This document shows positions 8,228 to 16,050 of a DNA stretch of 64,000 bases, piece by piece. The notes beneath the pieces were generated by a model. The model was not told the origin of the DNA, ran no database searches, and was given only the letters and a program-made list of their open reading frames with translations. The stretch is taken from the NCBI GenBank assembly GCA_050486205.1, contig JBJHCW010000004.1, positions 62,001 to 126,000 on the forward strand, written 5' to 3'. Each line of letters starts with the position of its first letter. Position 1 is the stretch's first letter. The translations under genes and the position numbers were made by a program. The stretch comes from PWQG01 sp050486205. Its GTDB lineage: Bacteria; Pseudomonadota; Gammaproteobacteria; Pseudomonadales; Pseudohongiellaceae.

Positions 8228-8869
8228 ATGATCATGAAAAAGACTACTGACAAGCAACCGCTCGAGTCAAAAGAGCTGGAAACCAACGCTGAGCGCCTCG
8301 ACGACAGCAAGCTTTCCCGTCGTCGGTTCACCCGCGCTGGCCTTGCCGCGCCGATCATTTTGTCCATGGCAAGCAAACCGGCCTTTGGAGCCGTCTGTTC
8401 GCCTTCCGGTTTTGTTTCCTACTCGCCCGATAATCCATCCGGGGTTCGTCGACACGGTACCGATGGATGCGGTGGGCTCAGCCCGGGTGCCTGGCGCAAC
8501 CCGGATGCGGGCAGAGGTGATGGTAGTCGTGGCGCCTGGCATTATGCCGGTTATTACCCGAATCCCCGGCAGAACGGCGAGCTCGGTGGTGATCCACCGG
8601 GTACACTGTTTGTGGACGTATTTGGTGTGCATCCCGAGTTCGGTACCCTGCATGATGTCCTGCTTGAGAAGCCGGGTTCACTGGAGTTCCACGTGGTTGC
8701 CGCGCTGCTGAATTCCAGGACCATTCCCGGTTATATGTCGCATGACGATGTGATCGGTCTGTACCTGGCAACAATCAACGGTCACGCGTCCTACACCACA
8801 ACCGGTGGCGTCACGATCCAGATGCATGATTTCTATCTCAAGGAATTCATTGAACAGACCTATCACTGA
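8228..8869 (+). CDS. Tat-signal-like protein of unknown function, candidate client of the HPr-rel-A cassette
   Basis: A 213-residue protein. A hydrophilic N-terminal stretch of about 29 residues is followed by SRRRFTRAGLAAPIILSMAS, a twin-arginine-type signal with the motif at residues 30-36 and a probable cleavage after PAFGA. The mature part is Gly/Pro/His-rich early (GGLSPGAWRNPDAGRGDG, WHYAGYYPNP) and then folds more normally to end at KEFIEQTYH. I recognise no domain. It is 7 bases ahead of a PqqD-like gene and heads a four-gene operon. Inference: the long leader before the Tat motif could be what the PqqD-like chaperone binds, making this the modified substrate. The start at 8228 is followed by a second ATG at 8234. 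Confidence 0.75.
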   Translation: MIMKKTTDKQPLESKELETNAERLDDSKLSRRRFTRAGLAAPIILSMASKPAFGAVCSPSGFVSYSPDNPSGVRRHGTDGCGGLSPGAWRNPDAGRGDGSRGAWHYAGYYPNPRQNGELGGDPPGTLFVDVFGVHPEFGTLHDVLLEKPGSLEFHVVAALLNSRTIPGYMSHDDVIGLYLATINGHASYTTTGGVTIQMHDFYLKEFIEQTYH

Positions 8870-8876
8870 TCTTTGT

Positions 8877-9179
8877 ATGACATCTGTGACTTCCCTGTGG
8901 CAGCCAGGTATTTCGGATTCCCTGGAAACGCACCGTTTCCCCGAAGGCCTGGCTGTTTTTGATGCCCGAAACAAATTGACCTCCTACCTTCCCGATCCCG
9001 CAGGCGCGGTGTTTGGCCTTCTGCTCAGCGAACCCACGGGATTGCCGGAAGCCGACATACTGCAACGACTGGCAACAACAGCGGGGTCCGACAACAATCT
9101 GAATGCTGTGAGCGCTGAGGACCTGCAAGCGGTTCTGGTGGCACTTGAACAACAACAGCTGATCAGTGCCAGCGAATGA
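8877..9179 (+). CDS. PqqD-family peptide chaperone, HPr-rel-A system
   Basis: A 100-residue PqqD-like protein, the fold that binds leader peptides of ribosomal peptides for modifying enzymes. Family features are FPEGLAVFDARNKLTSYLPD, a hydrophobic wing-helix core (AGAVFGLLLSEP) and a C-terminal helix (LQAVLVALEQQQLISASE). The ATG at 8877 follows the upstream stop by 7 bases. An upstream in-frame extension would overlap the preceding gene and is rejected. Its ATGA stop overlaps the start of the HprK-like kinase gene. The assignment rests on size, pattern and neighbours. Confidence 0.83.
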   Translation: MTSVTSLWQPGISDSLETHRFPEGLAVFDARNKLTSYLPDPAGAVFGLLLSEPTGLPEADILQRLATTAGSDNNLNAVSAEDLQAVLVALEQQQLISASE

Positions 9180-10087
9180 GGCTGGCACAGCTACCGGCGA
9201 AGGAATTTGCCGAGCAGATGGGTCGAGAAGGTGTGATACTGCGCGCCGGCCGCTTCTCGGTTCGCCTGGTCTCCCCGCTGGCCAGCGTTGCGCAGGGCGT
9301 TCATAGCCTGTATGGCGACAGTGACCGGCTCGAAACTGACTTTGCTGACTTCACCGTGCGGGTGGAACCCGCCGCCGGGCTGCGTCGTTGGTACCGTCCC
9401 CAGGCCCTGTTTTCTCTTAACGGCGCCCTGCCTTTTGCACCACTGCCCCTGGCCCATGCCTTTCCGCTGCTGGAATGGGGCCTGAACTGGTGTGTCAGCA
9501 GTCATTGTCATCAGTATCTGATTGTTCATGCGGCTGTGGTGGAAAAACACGGCAAGGCACTGATCCTGCCGGGTACGCCGGGGGCCGGAAAAAGTACCCT
9601 CTGCGCACTGCTGACCACCCGCGGCGGCTGGCGCCTGCTCTCCGATGAATTGACCCTGATTGATATTGCCAGTGGTCAGTTGCACCCCAATCCGCGGCCT
9701 GTCAGCCTTAAGAATGCCTCGATTGATGTGCTGCGGCGTGAAGCGCCCGACACACTCATGAGTCCGCCTGTTGCCGACACACTCAAGGGCACTGTAGCGC
9801 ATCTGCGGCCATCGCGGGACAGTATTGTGCGTATGAACGAACCCGCCGCGCCGGCGCTGATTGTGTTTCCACGGTTCATTGCCGGAGAGCAGGCCAGATT
9901 GTCCGAGTTGACGCGGGGTGAAGCCTTCATGCGTATGGCCGATAATTCATTCAATTATTCAATCCTCGGCACGGTTGCCTTCCGGACGCTGGCGGCACTG
10001 GTGGACAAAAGCCGCTGCTTCGAGTTTCCCAACGGGGGTGATGTGGACGCAGCGCTCAGCACAATGGATGCCCTGATTGCCTCATGA
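9176..10087 (+). CDS. HprK-related kinase A
   Basis: A 303-residue P-loop protein related to HPr kinase/phosphorylase. It shows the family order His (IVHAAVVEKHG, His118), Walker A (GTPGAGKST, residues 133-141) and an acidic pair (LLSDELTLID, Asp157/Glu158) equivalent to the LIADD motif of HprK. There is no phosphotransferase (PTS) gene nearby, so its target is unlikely to be HPr. Known relatives tailor lasso peptides by phosphorylation, and an HprK-related family accompanies PqqD-like proteins in many exosortase-bearing genomes. Start and stop overlap both neighbours by 4 bases (ATGA), so the operon is tight. Confidence 0.88.
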   Translation: MRLAQLPAKEFAEQMGREGVILRAGRFSVRLVSPLASVAQGVHSLYGDSDRLETDFADFTVRVEPAAGLRRWYRPQALFSLNGALPFAPLPLAHAFPLLEWGLNWCVSSHCHQYLIVHAAVVEKHGKALILPGTPGAGKSTLCALLTTRGGWRLLSDELTLIDIASGQLHPNPRPVSLKNASIDVLRREAPDTLMSPPVADTLKGTVAHLRPSRDSIVRMNEPAAPALIVFPRFIAGEQARLSELTRGEAFMRMADNSFNYSILGTVAFRTLAALVDKSRCFEFPNGGDVDAALSTMDALIAS

Positions 10088-11208
10088 GCAGCTTGACTGA
10101 CAGCACCGAATTCCCGCTGCGACGGGTATTGTTGCAGCCCGATGCGGCTATTGGATTCGATCTGAAACAGTGGGATCTGCTCGTGCAGCAGGCTCGGGGC
10201 ACCGGATTGCTGGCGCGGGTGGCAGCGCTGTTGCGCGAAGCCGATCTGCTTGAGCAGGTTCCGGCTGAAGTGCGCTGGCATCTCGAAAGCGCTTTTGCCG
10301 TGTATCGCGCGCACAGTGAGGATGTTCGCCTGGAAGCCGGCCATATCGCCCGGGCCCTGAAGTCTGCCGGCCTGCGTCCGGTGCTGCTCAAGGGAGCCGC
10401 TTATCTTGCCGCCGGTGACAGGGCCAGGCTTGGGCGACTTTACAGCGATGTGGACATTTTTGTGCCGCGCGACCGTATTGAGGTTGCGGAGCAGATGTTG
10501 CGCTGGCAGGGCTGGTCGAGCGAAGAACTCAGTGACTATGACCAGGCCTATTACCGCCGCTGGATGCATGAAATCCCGCCAATGATCCACAATGCCCGCG
10601 GCATTGCCCTGGATGTGCACCACAATCTTCTGCCGCTGACGTCGCGGGTGAAACTGGATGCCGAAGCCCTTGCAGCCGGTGTGGTGGCCTCGGCATTTCC
10701 GGGCATCGATGTACTGGCCCCCACCGATCGTGTGTTGCACAGCGCCGCGCATCTGCTGCTGGAAGGCGAGTTCAACAACGCCTTTCGTGACCTGTCGGAT
10801 GTGTATCTGTTGCTGACAGAAATGGCTGCTGATGATGCCGGGTTCTGGCAGGCGCTGGTGGACAGGGCAATGGAGCTGGGGCTGGGTCGTGTTCTGTATT
10901 ATGTGCTGCGGTATCAGACGCGCCTGCTGAACCTGGCCGTGCCGCCGGATATCACCGCCAGACTGCAATCGGAGGCGCCGGCAGCACCTGTGCGCTGGTT
11001 GATGGACAGGCTGTTCGGCAGTGCCCTGTTACCCGTTGCAGTAACCGGCCAGGGTGGCTGGCCAGGGTTCGCACGGTTTGCGCTCTACCTTCGCTCCCAC
11101 TACCTGAAGATGCCGCTGCCGCTGCTCATCCGACACCTGTGGCACAAGGCCTTCATCACCCCGTTTGAGTATCGCGAGTCTGATACCAGGCAGCCGGATA
11201 CGCGGTAG
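10084..11208 (+). CDS. Nucleotidyltransferase family protein (NTP_transf_5 type)
   Basis: A 374-residue protein with the nucleotidyltransferase-fold core KSAGLRPVLLKGAAYLAAGD followed by GRLYSDVDIFVPR, where Asp122 and Asp124 are the probable metal ligands. The helical C-terminal half contains HSAAHLLLEGEFNNAFRDLS. Such proteins recur beside HprK-like kinases and PqqD-like proteins in peptide-tailoring clusters, where their substrate is poorly known. The ATG overlaps the kinase stop by 4 bases. It is the last gene of the cassette and faces the protease gene on the other strand. Confidence 0.85.
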   Translation: MSSLTDSTEFPLRRVLLQPDAAIGFDLKQWDLLVQQARGTGLLARVAALLREADLLEQVPAEVRWHLESAFAVYRAHSEDVRLEAGHIARALKSAGLRPVLLKGAAYLAAGDRARLGRLYSDVDIFVPRDRIEVAEQMLRWQGWSSEELSDYDQAYYRRWMHEIPPMIHNARGIALDVHHNLLPLTSRVKLDAEALAAGVVASAFPGIDVLAPTDRVLHSAAHLLLEGEFNNAFRDLSDVYLLLTEMAADDAGFWQALVDRAMELGLGRVLYYVLRYQTRLLNLAVPPDITARLQSEAPAAPVRWLMDRLFGSALLPVAVTGQGGWPGFARFALYLRSHYLKMPLPLLIRHLWHKAFITPFEYRESDTRQPDTR

Positions 11209-11229
11209 TCTGTTGGCAGGCCGTGCCCG

Positions 11230-12024
11230 TCAGTCCAGGGTGCTGTCCAGCAGCACCCTGAGCCAGGTGACAGGGATGGCGTAACTGATGCCGGAGGGCT
11301 GCTCCAGAACAGATTCGCGCGACTCCTTGATGAATACACTGTTGAGTACACCCACCACCTCCCCGTCGCTCTCCCGGTATACCGGGCTGCCACTGTTGCC
11401 CGGATAGGCAATGGCGTCGAGCTGGAATACATTGAAGGGGTTGCGCATGCGCCGCAGTCGCACGGCTTCGAGCTCGGCGGCATTGTTCGCAACATGGGCC
11501 GCCGGGGTGATGGATGACACAATGCCCCGGTGGGTCACAGGGAACAGTCCCAGCACTGCGCCAATGGGGAAGCCGGTGAACACCATCATTTCGCCCTCTC
11601 GCACAGCATTGGAATCGCCCAGTGGCAATGCCGGCAGGGGGTCACCCGGAATGCGCAGCAGGGCAAGATCGTGCTCGCGATCCACGGCAATGATCTCGGC
11701 GGGGCGCGTACGCGCTTCACTGCCACGGCCAACAAACACGGCAACAGACTGATTGTTCTCCAGATCGAGCAGTTCCGGCAGTACATGAAAATTGGTGGCA
11801 ATGATGTTGCCATCGGCCACGGCAAAACCGGTGCCCATCAGCTGATCCCGGGGCGTATTGCCGATGGGCTGGCGCGCGGGATACGTGGTACCCACGCCAA
11901 CAATGGACGGGCGAACCGAGTCAATGATATCCGGCAGGTCTGCCTGGGCCAGCGGCAACAGCAGCAACCCGGCCACCAGCCCGAAGTATCGAATCACAAT
12001 GAGGTTTTGCGCAAATCGTGCCAC
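11230..12024 (-). CDS. Trypsin-like serine protease (DegP/S-type domain, no PDZ)
   Basis: A 264-residue exported serine protease. The catalytic triad is visible as His in IIATNFHVL, Asp in REHDLALLRI and Ser in YPGNSGSPVYRE. A hydrophobic N-terminal segment (YFGLVAGLLLLPLAQA) is a signal peptide. No PDZ domain follows. I chose GTG at 12024 because GGAG lies 8 bases upstream; a TTG nine codons earlier is possible but has no ribosome site. Convergent with the HPr-rel-A operon. A role in processing that operon's product is only a guess from position. Confidence 0.85.
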   Translation of the reverse strand: MARFAQNLIVIRYFGLVAGLLLLPLAQADLPDIIDSVRPSIVGVGTTYPARQPIGNTPRDQLMGTGFAVADGNIIATNFHVLPELLDLENNQSVAVFVGRGSEARTRPAEIIAVDREHDLALLRIPGDPLPALPLGDSNAVREGEMMVFTGFPIGAVLGLFPVTHRGIVSSITPAAHVANNAAELEAVRLRRMRNPFNVFQLDAIAYPGNSGSPVYRESDGEVVGVLNSVFIKESRESVLEQPSGISYAIPVTWLRVLLDSTLD

Positions 12025-12121
12025 AATGTCGCTCCACAAGGCCTGGCTCAAGTATGTGTAATCGCTGTCCCTGTGACAATGACAATGGCATCAGGAGACG
12101 AGAGCGTCAAGAGGCGAGACG

Positions 12122-12889
12122 GTGAAGAGGCAAGAAGGCGATGCGAGAGTGAAGCAGACTCCTTTTGAACAGCGCTGGCGGCGCCGTTTTGTTGAGCGCG
12201 GCACCCAGCTGGACGACGATGCCGGTATTGCAGGCTGGAGCCGCACCGGACTGGCTACCCGGGTGAGACAATTCCAGGCGCTGTGGATCGAGCATCCCGG
12301 TGCGAAGGGGCCTGAACCCTGGATCGATGTGGGTTGTGGCGCCGGCACCTATACACGCTTGCTGCACGAGCAGGGTTATACCGTATTCGGGCTTGATTAC
12401 TCCTCACCCTCGCTGCACAAGGCGCGCGAGCGCAGTCCGGCAGAGATCGCCTGGGCTGCCGCTGATATCAAGAAAATTCCGCTGCCGAACGCCTGTGCAC
12501 AGGGCGTGTTGTGCTTCGGGGTGATGCAGGCGCTGGGTGAGAACCAGGAGGCTTTGCAGGAGCTGGCCCGAGTCGTCAAACCCGGCGGCGAGATATGGGT
12601 GGACGCGCTGAACCAGCACTGCCTGCCCACCCGCCTGTCCGAGTGGCGTCGAAAGCGCCGCGGCCAGAGCCCGCATCTGCGTTACGAGACCGCAGGCGGT
12701 TTCCGCAAGGCGGCCCTGCAGGCTGGCCTGGAAGTGATCAGTGTGGAATGGCTGCCCATCCTGCCGGCGCGGCTGAGTCGCTTCCAGGGTTTGCTTGAGA
12801 CCCGGCCGGTTCGGGCGGTGCTGAAGCGAGTGCCCGCCCTGGGCGCCCTGTTCAGTCACTCCTTCATTCTTCGTGCTTGCCGGCCTTGA
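12122..12889 (+). CDS. Class I SAM-dependent methyltransferase
   Basis: A 255-residue methyltransferase with motif I PWIDVGCGAGTYTRLL, an acidic residue ending the next strand (VFGLDYS) and GVLCFGVMQALGENQEAL in the post-I region. The substrate is unknown; the pattern resembles small-molecule/UbiE-like enzymes. Two GTG starts (12122 and 12149) are possible, each with purine-rich DNA upstream. The 5' leader is a run of imperfect AGAGGCGAGA-like units. The 3' end overlaps the convergent VanZ gene by 26 bases. Confidence 0.82.
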   Translation: MKRQEGDARVKQTPFEQRWRRRFVERGTQLDDDAGIAGWSRTGLATRVRQFQALWIEHPGAKGPEPWIDVGCGAGTYTRLLHEQGYTVFGLDYSSPSLHKARERSPAEIAWAAADIKKIPLPNACAQGVLCFGVMQALGENQEALQELARVVKPGGEIWVDALNQHCLPTRLSEWRRKRRGQSPHLRYETAGGFRKAALQAGLEVISVEWLPILPARLSRFQGLLETRPVRAVLKRVPALGALFSHSFILRACRP

Positions 12890-14024
12890 TGGCCAGAAAC
12901 CATATCAGAACACACAATATCGGATCGGTGATCTCCGCCACGCGCCCTGCGACCTGGGTCTGCATGATTTCAATGGCAGCGGTGACCGCTACCGGGAACA
13001 GCAGCGCTGCGGCCCTGCTTCGCGTTGCCATCAATGTCAGCCAGACCAGACTACCGTATAGAAACAGTTTTTCCAGCAGGCTGATGGTGTTGATCATCAT
13101 GTTGCCGGTCAGAAAGCCGGTGAACGGTATCCACCTGAAGCTGGAAGCGCCCAGCTCGAATGGCCGCAGGCCCTGCACGGCCAGCATCACCGTCAGCACT
13201 ATCAGCAGGGGAACCATGGGCCTGGAAAACAGCCGGTTCATGGTCAGCCAGACGGGTGTTGCCAGCAGGGCCGCCAGTATATTGTGCGGGTGAAGCGTAT
13301 TGTCAGCGATACCGGCCTTGGCCAGCACGGCCAGGGGAATGAACAGCCACAGCAGCCTGGTGCTGAAGCGGCACTGTTGCCAGAGCGCGGCGAACACCAG
13401 CCATCCCACCAGGTTGTGAAAAAGATTGAGTGGCAGCAGGACCGGGTCAACAAGCAATGGTCTCACACCGTCACGAATGGCGATCACATCCACCGTTGGC
13501 ACGTATGGAAACCAGTGATAACCCAGCCAGCTCAGCAACAGCAGAAAGGGAATTGCGACGATATGCTGGCTTCGGGTGTTCAGGCCCAGAATGGCGCTTC
13601 GCACTACAGGCAACTGTGCCAGTGCCGCGCCAAGTGTCACGCCGATCATATTGATGATCGCGTCCACCACAGTCGGGCTGCGCGCAGCCAGCCATAGCTG
13701 GGCCACCTGCAGCGCCACAGCAATAAAAGCCGCGCTGCCAAAAACCAGTAGCCAATGGCGCAGGCGGGCATGGGTGGAAACAGCGAGCAGGCCAAAGAGC
13801 CCGTAGGGAACGAACAGGACGATATTGGCAAAAATATTGGGCGCGCCAAGTTCACTCTCCCAGTCCGAAAACAGCCTGTACAGAGCCGCTCCGGGGTCGA
13901 TTGCCTGCAGTGACGCCTGAAACGGGTACAGGGAACCGTAGATGATGCCGAGTGTGGAGATTGCCAGAAGCCAGCGGGCAGTTCTCGGATCAGGGCTGTA
14001 GGTGTCATGATCAGCAGGGGGCAT
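12864..14024 (-). CDS. VanZ-like multi-pass membrane protein
   Basis: A 386-residue inner-membrane protein with about ten hydrophobic segments. The N-terminal half carries the VanZ-like pattern (IYGSLYPFQA, then DWESELGAPNIFANIVLFVPYG, typical of VanZ domains) and the C-terminal half is a second set of membrane spans. VanZ-like genes are frequent in exosortase and exopolysaccharide regions, where their function is unknown. It is read toward the methyltransferase gene and ends inside it. The next gene upstream on the same strand is the Crp/Fnr regulator, 39 bases away. Confidence 0.83.
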   Translation of the reverse strand: MPPADHDTYSPDPRTARWLLAISTLGIIYGSLYPFQASLQAIDPGAALYRLFSDWESELGAPNIFANIVLFVPYGLFGLLAVSTHARLRHWLLVFGSAAFIAVALQVAQLWLAARSPTVVDAIINMIGVTLGAALAQLPVVRSAILGLNTRSQHIVAIPFLLLLSWLGYHWFPYVPTVDVIAIRDGVRPLLVDPVLLPLNLFHNLVGWLVFAALWQQCRFSTRLLWLFIPLAVLAKAGIADNTLHPHNILAALLATPVWLTMNRLFSRPMVPLLIVLTVMLAVQGLRPFELGASSFRWIPFTGFLTGNMMINTISLLEKLFLYGSLVWLTLMATRSRAAALLFPVAVTAAIEIMQTQVAGRVAEITDPILCVLIWFLAIKAGKHEE

Positions 14025-14063
14025 GGAATCTCGGTAGTAGCAGCCAGGGCTTGGGAGCCTAAC

Positions 14064-14810
14064 CTAACTCGCTGATTGCTGCCACGTGCTCGGGGTGCCT
14101 GGCAGCAGTCGTGCTGTCTCCTTGCGCACCACCTCATAGCATTCGCAGCACAGTTTCTCCAGGCCCGGACGGTCAAGAATCTCGATACGGCCACGGCGGC
14201 ATTCCAGCAGTCCCAGTGTCTTCAGTCTGCCCGCCGCCTCGGTGACACTTTCGCGGCGCACCCCCAGCATGGAGGCAATCGCCTCGTGTGTGATGGCCAC
14301 CTCGTTGCCGGGCAGCCGGTCAAGGGCGCTGAGCAGGACCCGGCACAGCTGCTGATCCATCGAATGGTGCCGGTTGCATATCGCTGCCTGGGATGACTGA
14401 TTGAGCAGTGCCTGTGTGTAACGTAGAAGCAGGGCCAGCATATCATCGTGGCGGGAGAATTCATAAGTCAGCCACTTTTCCTGCAGGCGGTAGGCATAAC
14501 CACCCACCCTGACAATCGCCTGTTTGCAAAAGGTGTCACTGCCAAGGAACGAGGAGATGCCCACAACACCTTCATTGCCGGTCATGAACACTTCCGTGCT
14601 GTCGCCATTTTCCAGTATTGCCATGATGGAGACGATGGAGTCGGTGGGGAAATAGACATGGGTTATTTTTTCCCCCACTTCGTGGATCACTTCGCCCTGA
14701 GGAAGTTCCACCAGTTGAAGATGGGGAAGCAGGCGGCTTCGGGCCTCAGCCGGAAGGGCCGCCAACAGCCGATTCTGCTGCAATGTTGACCGCAGGGGTA
14801 TGGCACGCAT
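14064..14810 (-). CDS. Crp/Fnr-family transcriptional regulator
   Basis: A 248-residue regulator. The N-terminal cyclic-nucleotide-binding-type beta-roll (LPQGEVIHEVGEKITHVYFP, TGNEGVVGISSFLG) is followed by a long dimer helix and a C-terminal winged helix with ITHEAIASMLGVRRESVTEA as the recognition region. No N-terminal Cys cluster for an Fe-S centre is present, so it is not a classical FNR; the ligand is unknown. AAGG lies about 10 bases before the ATG. An inverted repeat at 14841-14859, 31 bases before the start, could be its own operator. It is divergent from the glycan island. Confidence 0.88.
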   Translation of the reverse strand: MRAIPLRSTLQQNRLLAALPAEARSRLLPHLQLVELPQGEVIHEVGEKITHVYFPTDSIVSIMAILENGDSTEVFMTGNEGVVGISSFLGSDTFCKQAIVRVGGYAYRLQEKWLTYEFSRHDDMLALLLRYTQALLNQSSQAAICNRHHSMDQQLCRVLLSALDRLPGNEVAITHEAIASMLGVRRESVTEAAGRLKTLGLLECRRGRIEILDRPGLEKLCCECYEVVRKETARLLPGTPSTWQQSAS

Positions 14811-15171
14811 GGCGATGAACCTTTTGTTGTCACTGATCGAGTTACAAATCCAGTGTAACGATGTGATGTAAGTGTCTGTTTCAGCCTGCTAAAGGGCATA
14901 TCGACCAATTTTACAGATTCTTGATGCTTGTGCAGCAACTATATAGCGAAAACCCTGTCTGTTAGCCAGCCCACACAACAGGAATATTGTGATACAGTTC
15001 GGCTTTTCAGCATGTCGGTGTCAGCGTGAGTCCGAAAGTTTACACCCGTATGACCAAGCCGGGTTTTTATTCCCCGGGCAGTGGAACCGATTGGTGTCAG
15101 CAGAGTCCAAACGCTATAAGGCTGCCGAATCCATGTGAAGCGTCAAACAAGACAGCAAGTTCAAGAGGTAT
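14811..15171. other. 361-bp divergent intergenic region
   Basis: No gene seen. It separates the Crp/Fnr regulator from the first gene of the glycan island. It contains the GTTACA/TGTAAC inverted repeat (listed separately) and a weak CCGGG...CCCGG hairpin near 15059-15078. No clear sigma-54 element was found here. Confidence 0.6.
14841..14859. promoter_or_regulatory. Palindrome GTTACA-N7-TGTAAC, possible Crp/Fnr-type operator
   Basis: A perfect 6-bp inverted repeat with a 7-base spacer, similar in size to the operators bound by Crp/Fnr dimers (TGTGA-N6-TCACA type). It lies just upstream of the Crp/Fnr gene and in the same region that must drive the divergent FeeM-like gene. Autoregulation is inferred from position only. 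Confidence 0.45.
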
Positions 15172-15957
15172 GTGCAATTGGCTGCAGTAATCGACCAGAT
15201 AAGTGCCGAGCCACCTGCCGGTATTCATGCCGGCCCCTATCAGGAAAGCTATTCCAGACCCGATCCGGGTCGTGATCTGACATTGAATCCCGACTTCTCA
15301 CTGCTCCGCAGTGGCTACCGCGTCCAGCTTGCCGGCAAGGAAGGCCCGTTGCGCGCCCAGGTTGATAAACTGGTGGCAAACCAGTACAGCTCACGCGGTC
15401 TTCGCACCGCCGGTGTCCTGCGCTCAGCCATTCAGCCGGGAGAGGCGACAATTGTGGCAGCCCGCGATCAGCTTGTTTTCGCAACCATCACCCTGAGAAC
15501 CGATTCTGAAGCGGGGCTGTTGGCAGATTCGCTGTACAGCAGGGAAATTGACGCATTGCGCGTGAAGGGTCGGCGTCTGTGTGAGGTGACGCGGCTGGCC
15601 CTGAACGCAAAATCGAACTGCCTCGAAGTGATGGCCAGTCTTTTTAATGTTGCTTTTGTCCTGGCCCGGCAAGTGCACGACCGAACCGACCTTTTTGCCG
15701 AAGTGCATCCACGCCATGTCGGGTTTTACCAGCGCACCATGGGGTACCGCGTTGCCGGTCCGGAGCGCGTTTGTGTACGGGTTGGTGCACCGGCGGTGCT
15801 GATGCACCTGCCGCTGGACTATGCCGGCAGTCAGATCCGCAGGTTTGCCGGTACCAGTGTCCGGCAGGATCGCAACCTGTACAGGCTGTTTCTGCCTGCA
15901 CAGGAGCAGGACGTCCTGTTCAACAGGCTCACGTCGCCCGTGTCAGGTGCCGCCTGA
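15172..15957 (+). CDS. FeeM-like N-acyl amino acid synthase (GNAT fold)
   Basis: A 261-residue acyltransferase of the GNAT superfamily resembling FeeM-type long-chain N-acyl amino acid synthases, which transfer acyl groups from acyl-carrier protein to amino acids. Diagnostic stretches are RDQLVFATITLRTDSEAGLL, CEVTRLALNAKSNCLEVMAS, ARQVHDRTDLFAEVHPRHVG and FYQRTMGYRVAGPER. It differs from the second exosortase-associated acyltransferase at 59963, which has the longer YRVYCEEFGY-type N-terminus. The GTG at 15172 sits 3 bases after AGAGG, a rather short spacing, so the exact start is uncertain. It opens the plus-strand glycan island. Confidence 0.75.
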   Translation: MQLAAVIDQISAEPPAGIHAGPYQESYSRPDPGRDLTLNPDFSLLRSGYRVQLAGKEGPLRAQVDKLVANQYSSRGLRTAGVLRSAIQPGEATIVAARDQLVFATITLRTDSEAGLLADSLYSREIDALRVKGRRLCEVTRLALNAKSNCLEVMASLFNVAFVLARQVHDRTDLFAEVHPRHVGFYQRTMGYRVAGPERVCVRVGAPAVLMHLPLDYAGSQIRRFAGTSVRQDRNLYRLFLPAQEQDVLFNRLTSPVSGAA

Positions 15958-16050
15958 TGGATCCCGGCATGTGTACGTTGGCGAACAGAGCAGCAGCGCT
16001 GCCTTCTTTATGCTCCTCCAGTTAAATTGATACCGTTGAGCGAAGGTGAG

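Noticed and set aside
9955..10968. 337-codon minus-strand frame over the nucleotidyltransferase gene
   Set aside because: The opposite strand holds a motif-bearing gene coupled to its neighbours; the antisense frame is low in recognisable structure.
8228..11208. A lasso-peptide cluster
   Set aside because: Kinase, PqqD-like and nucleotidyltransferase genes fit, but no short precursor, B2 protease or adjacent cyclase is present; the 16051 and 20915 synthetases sit with glycan genes instead.
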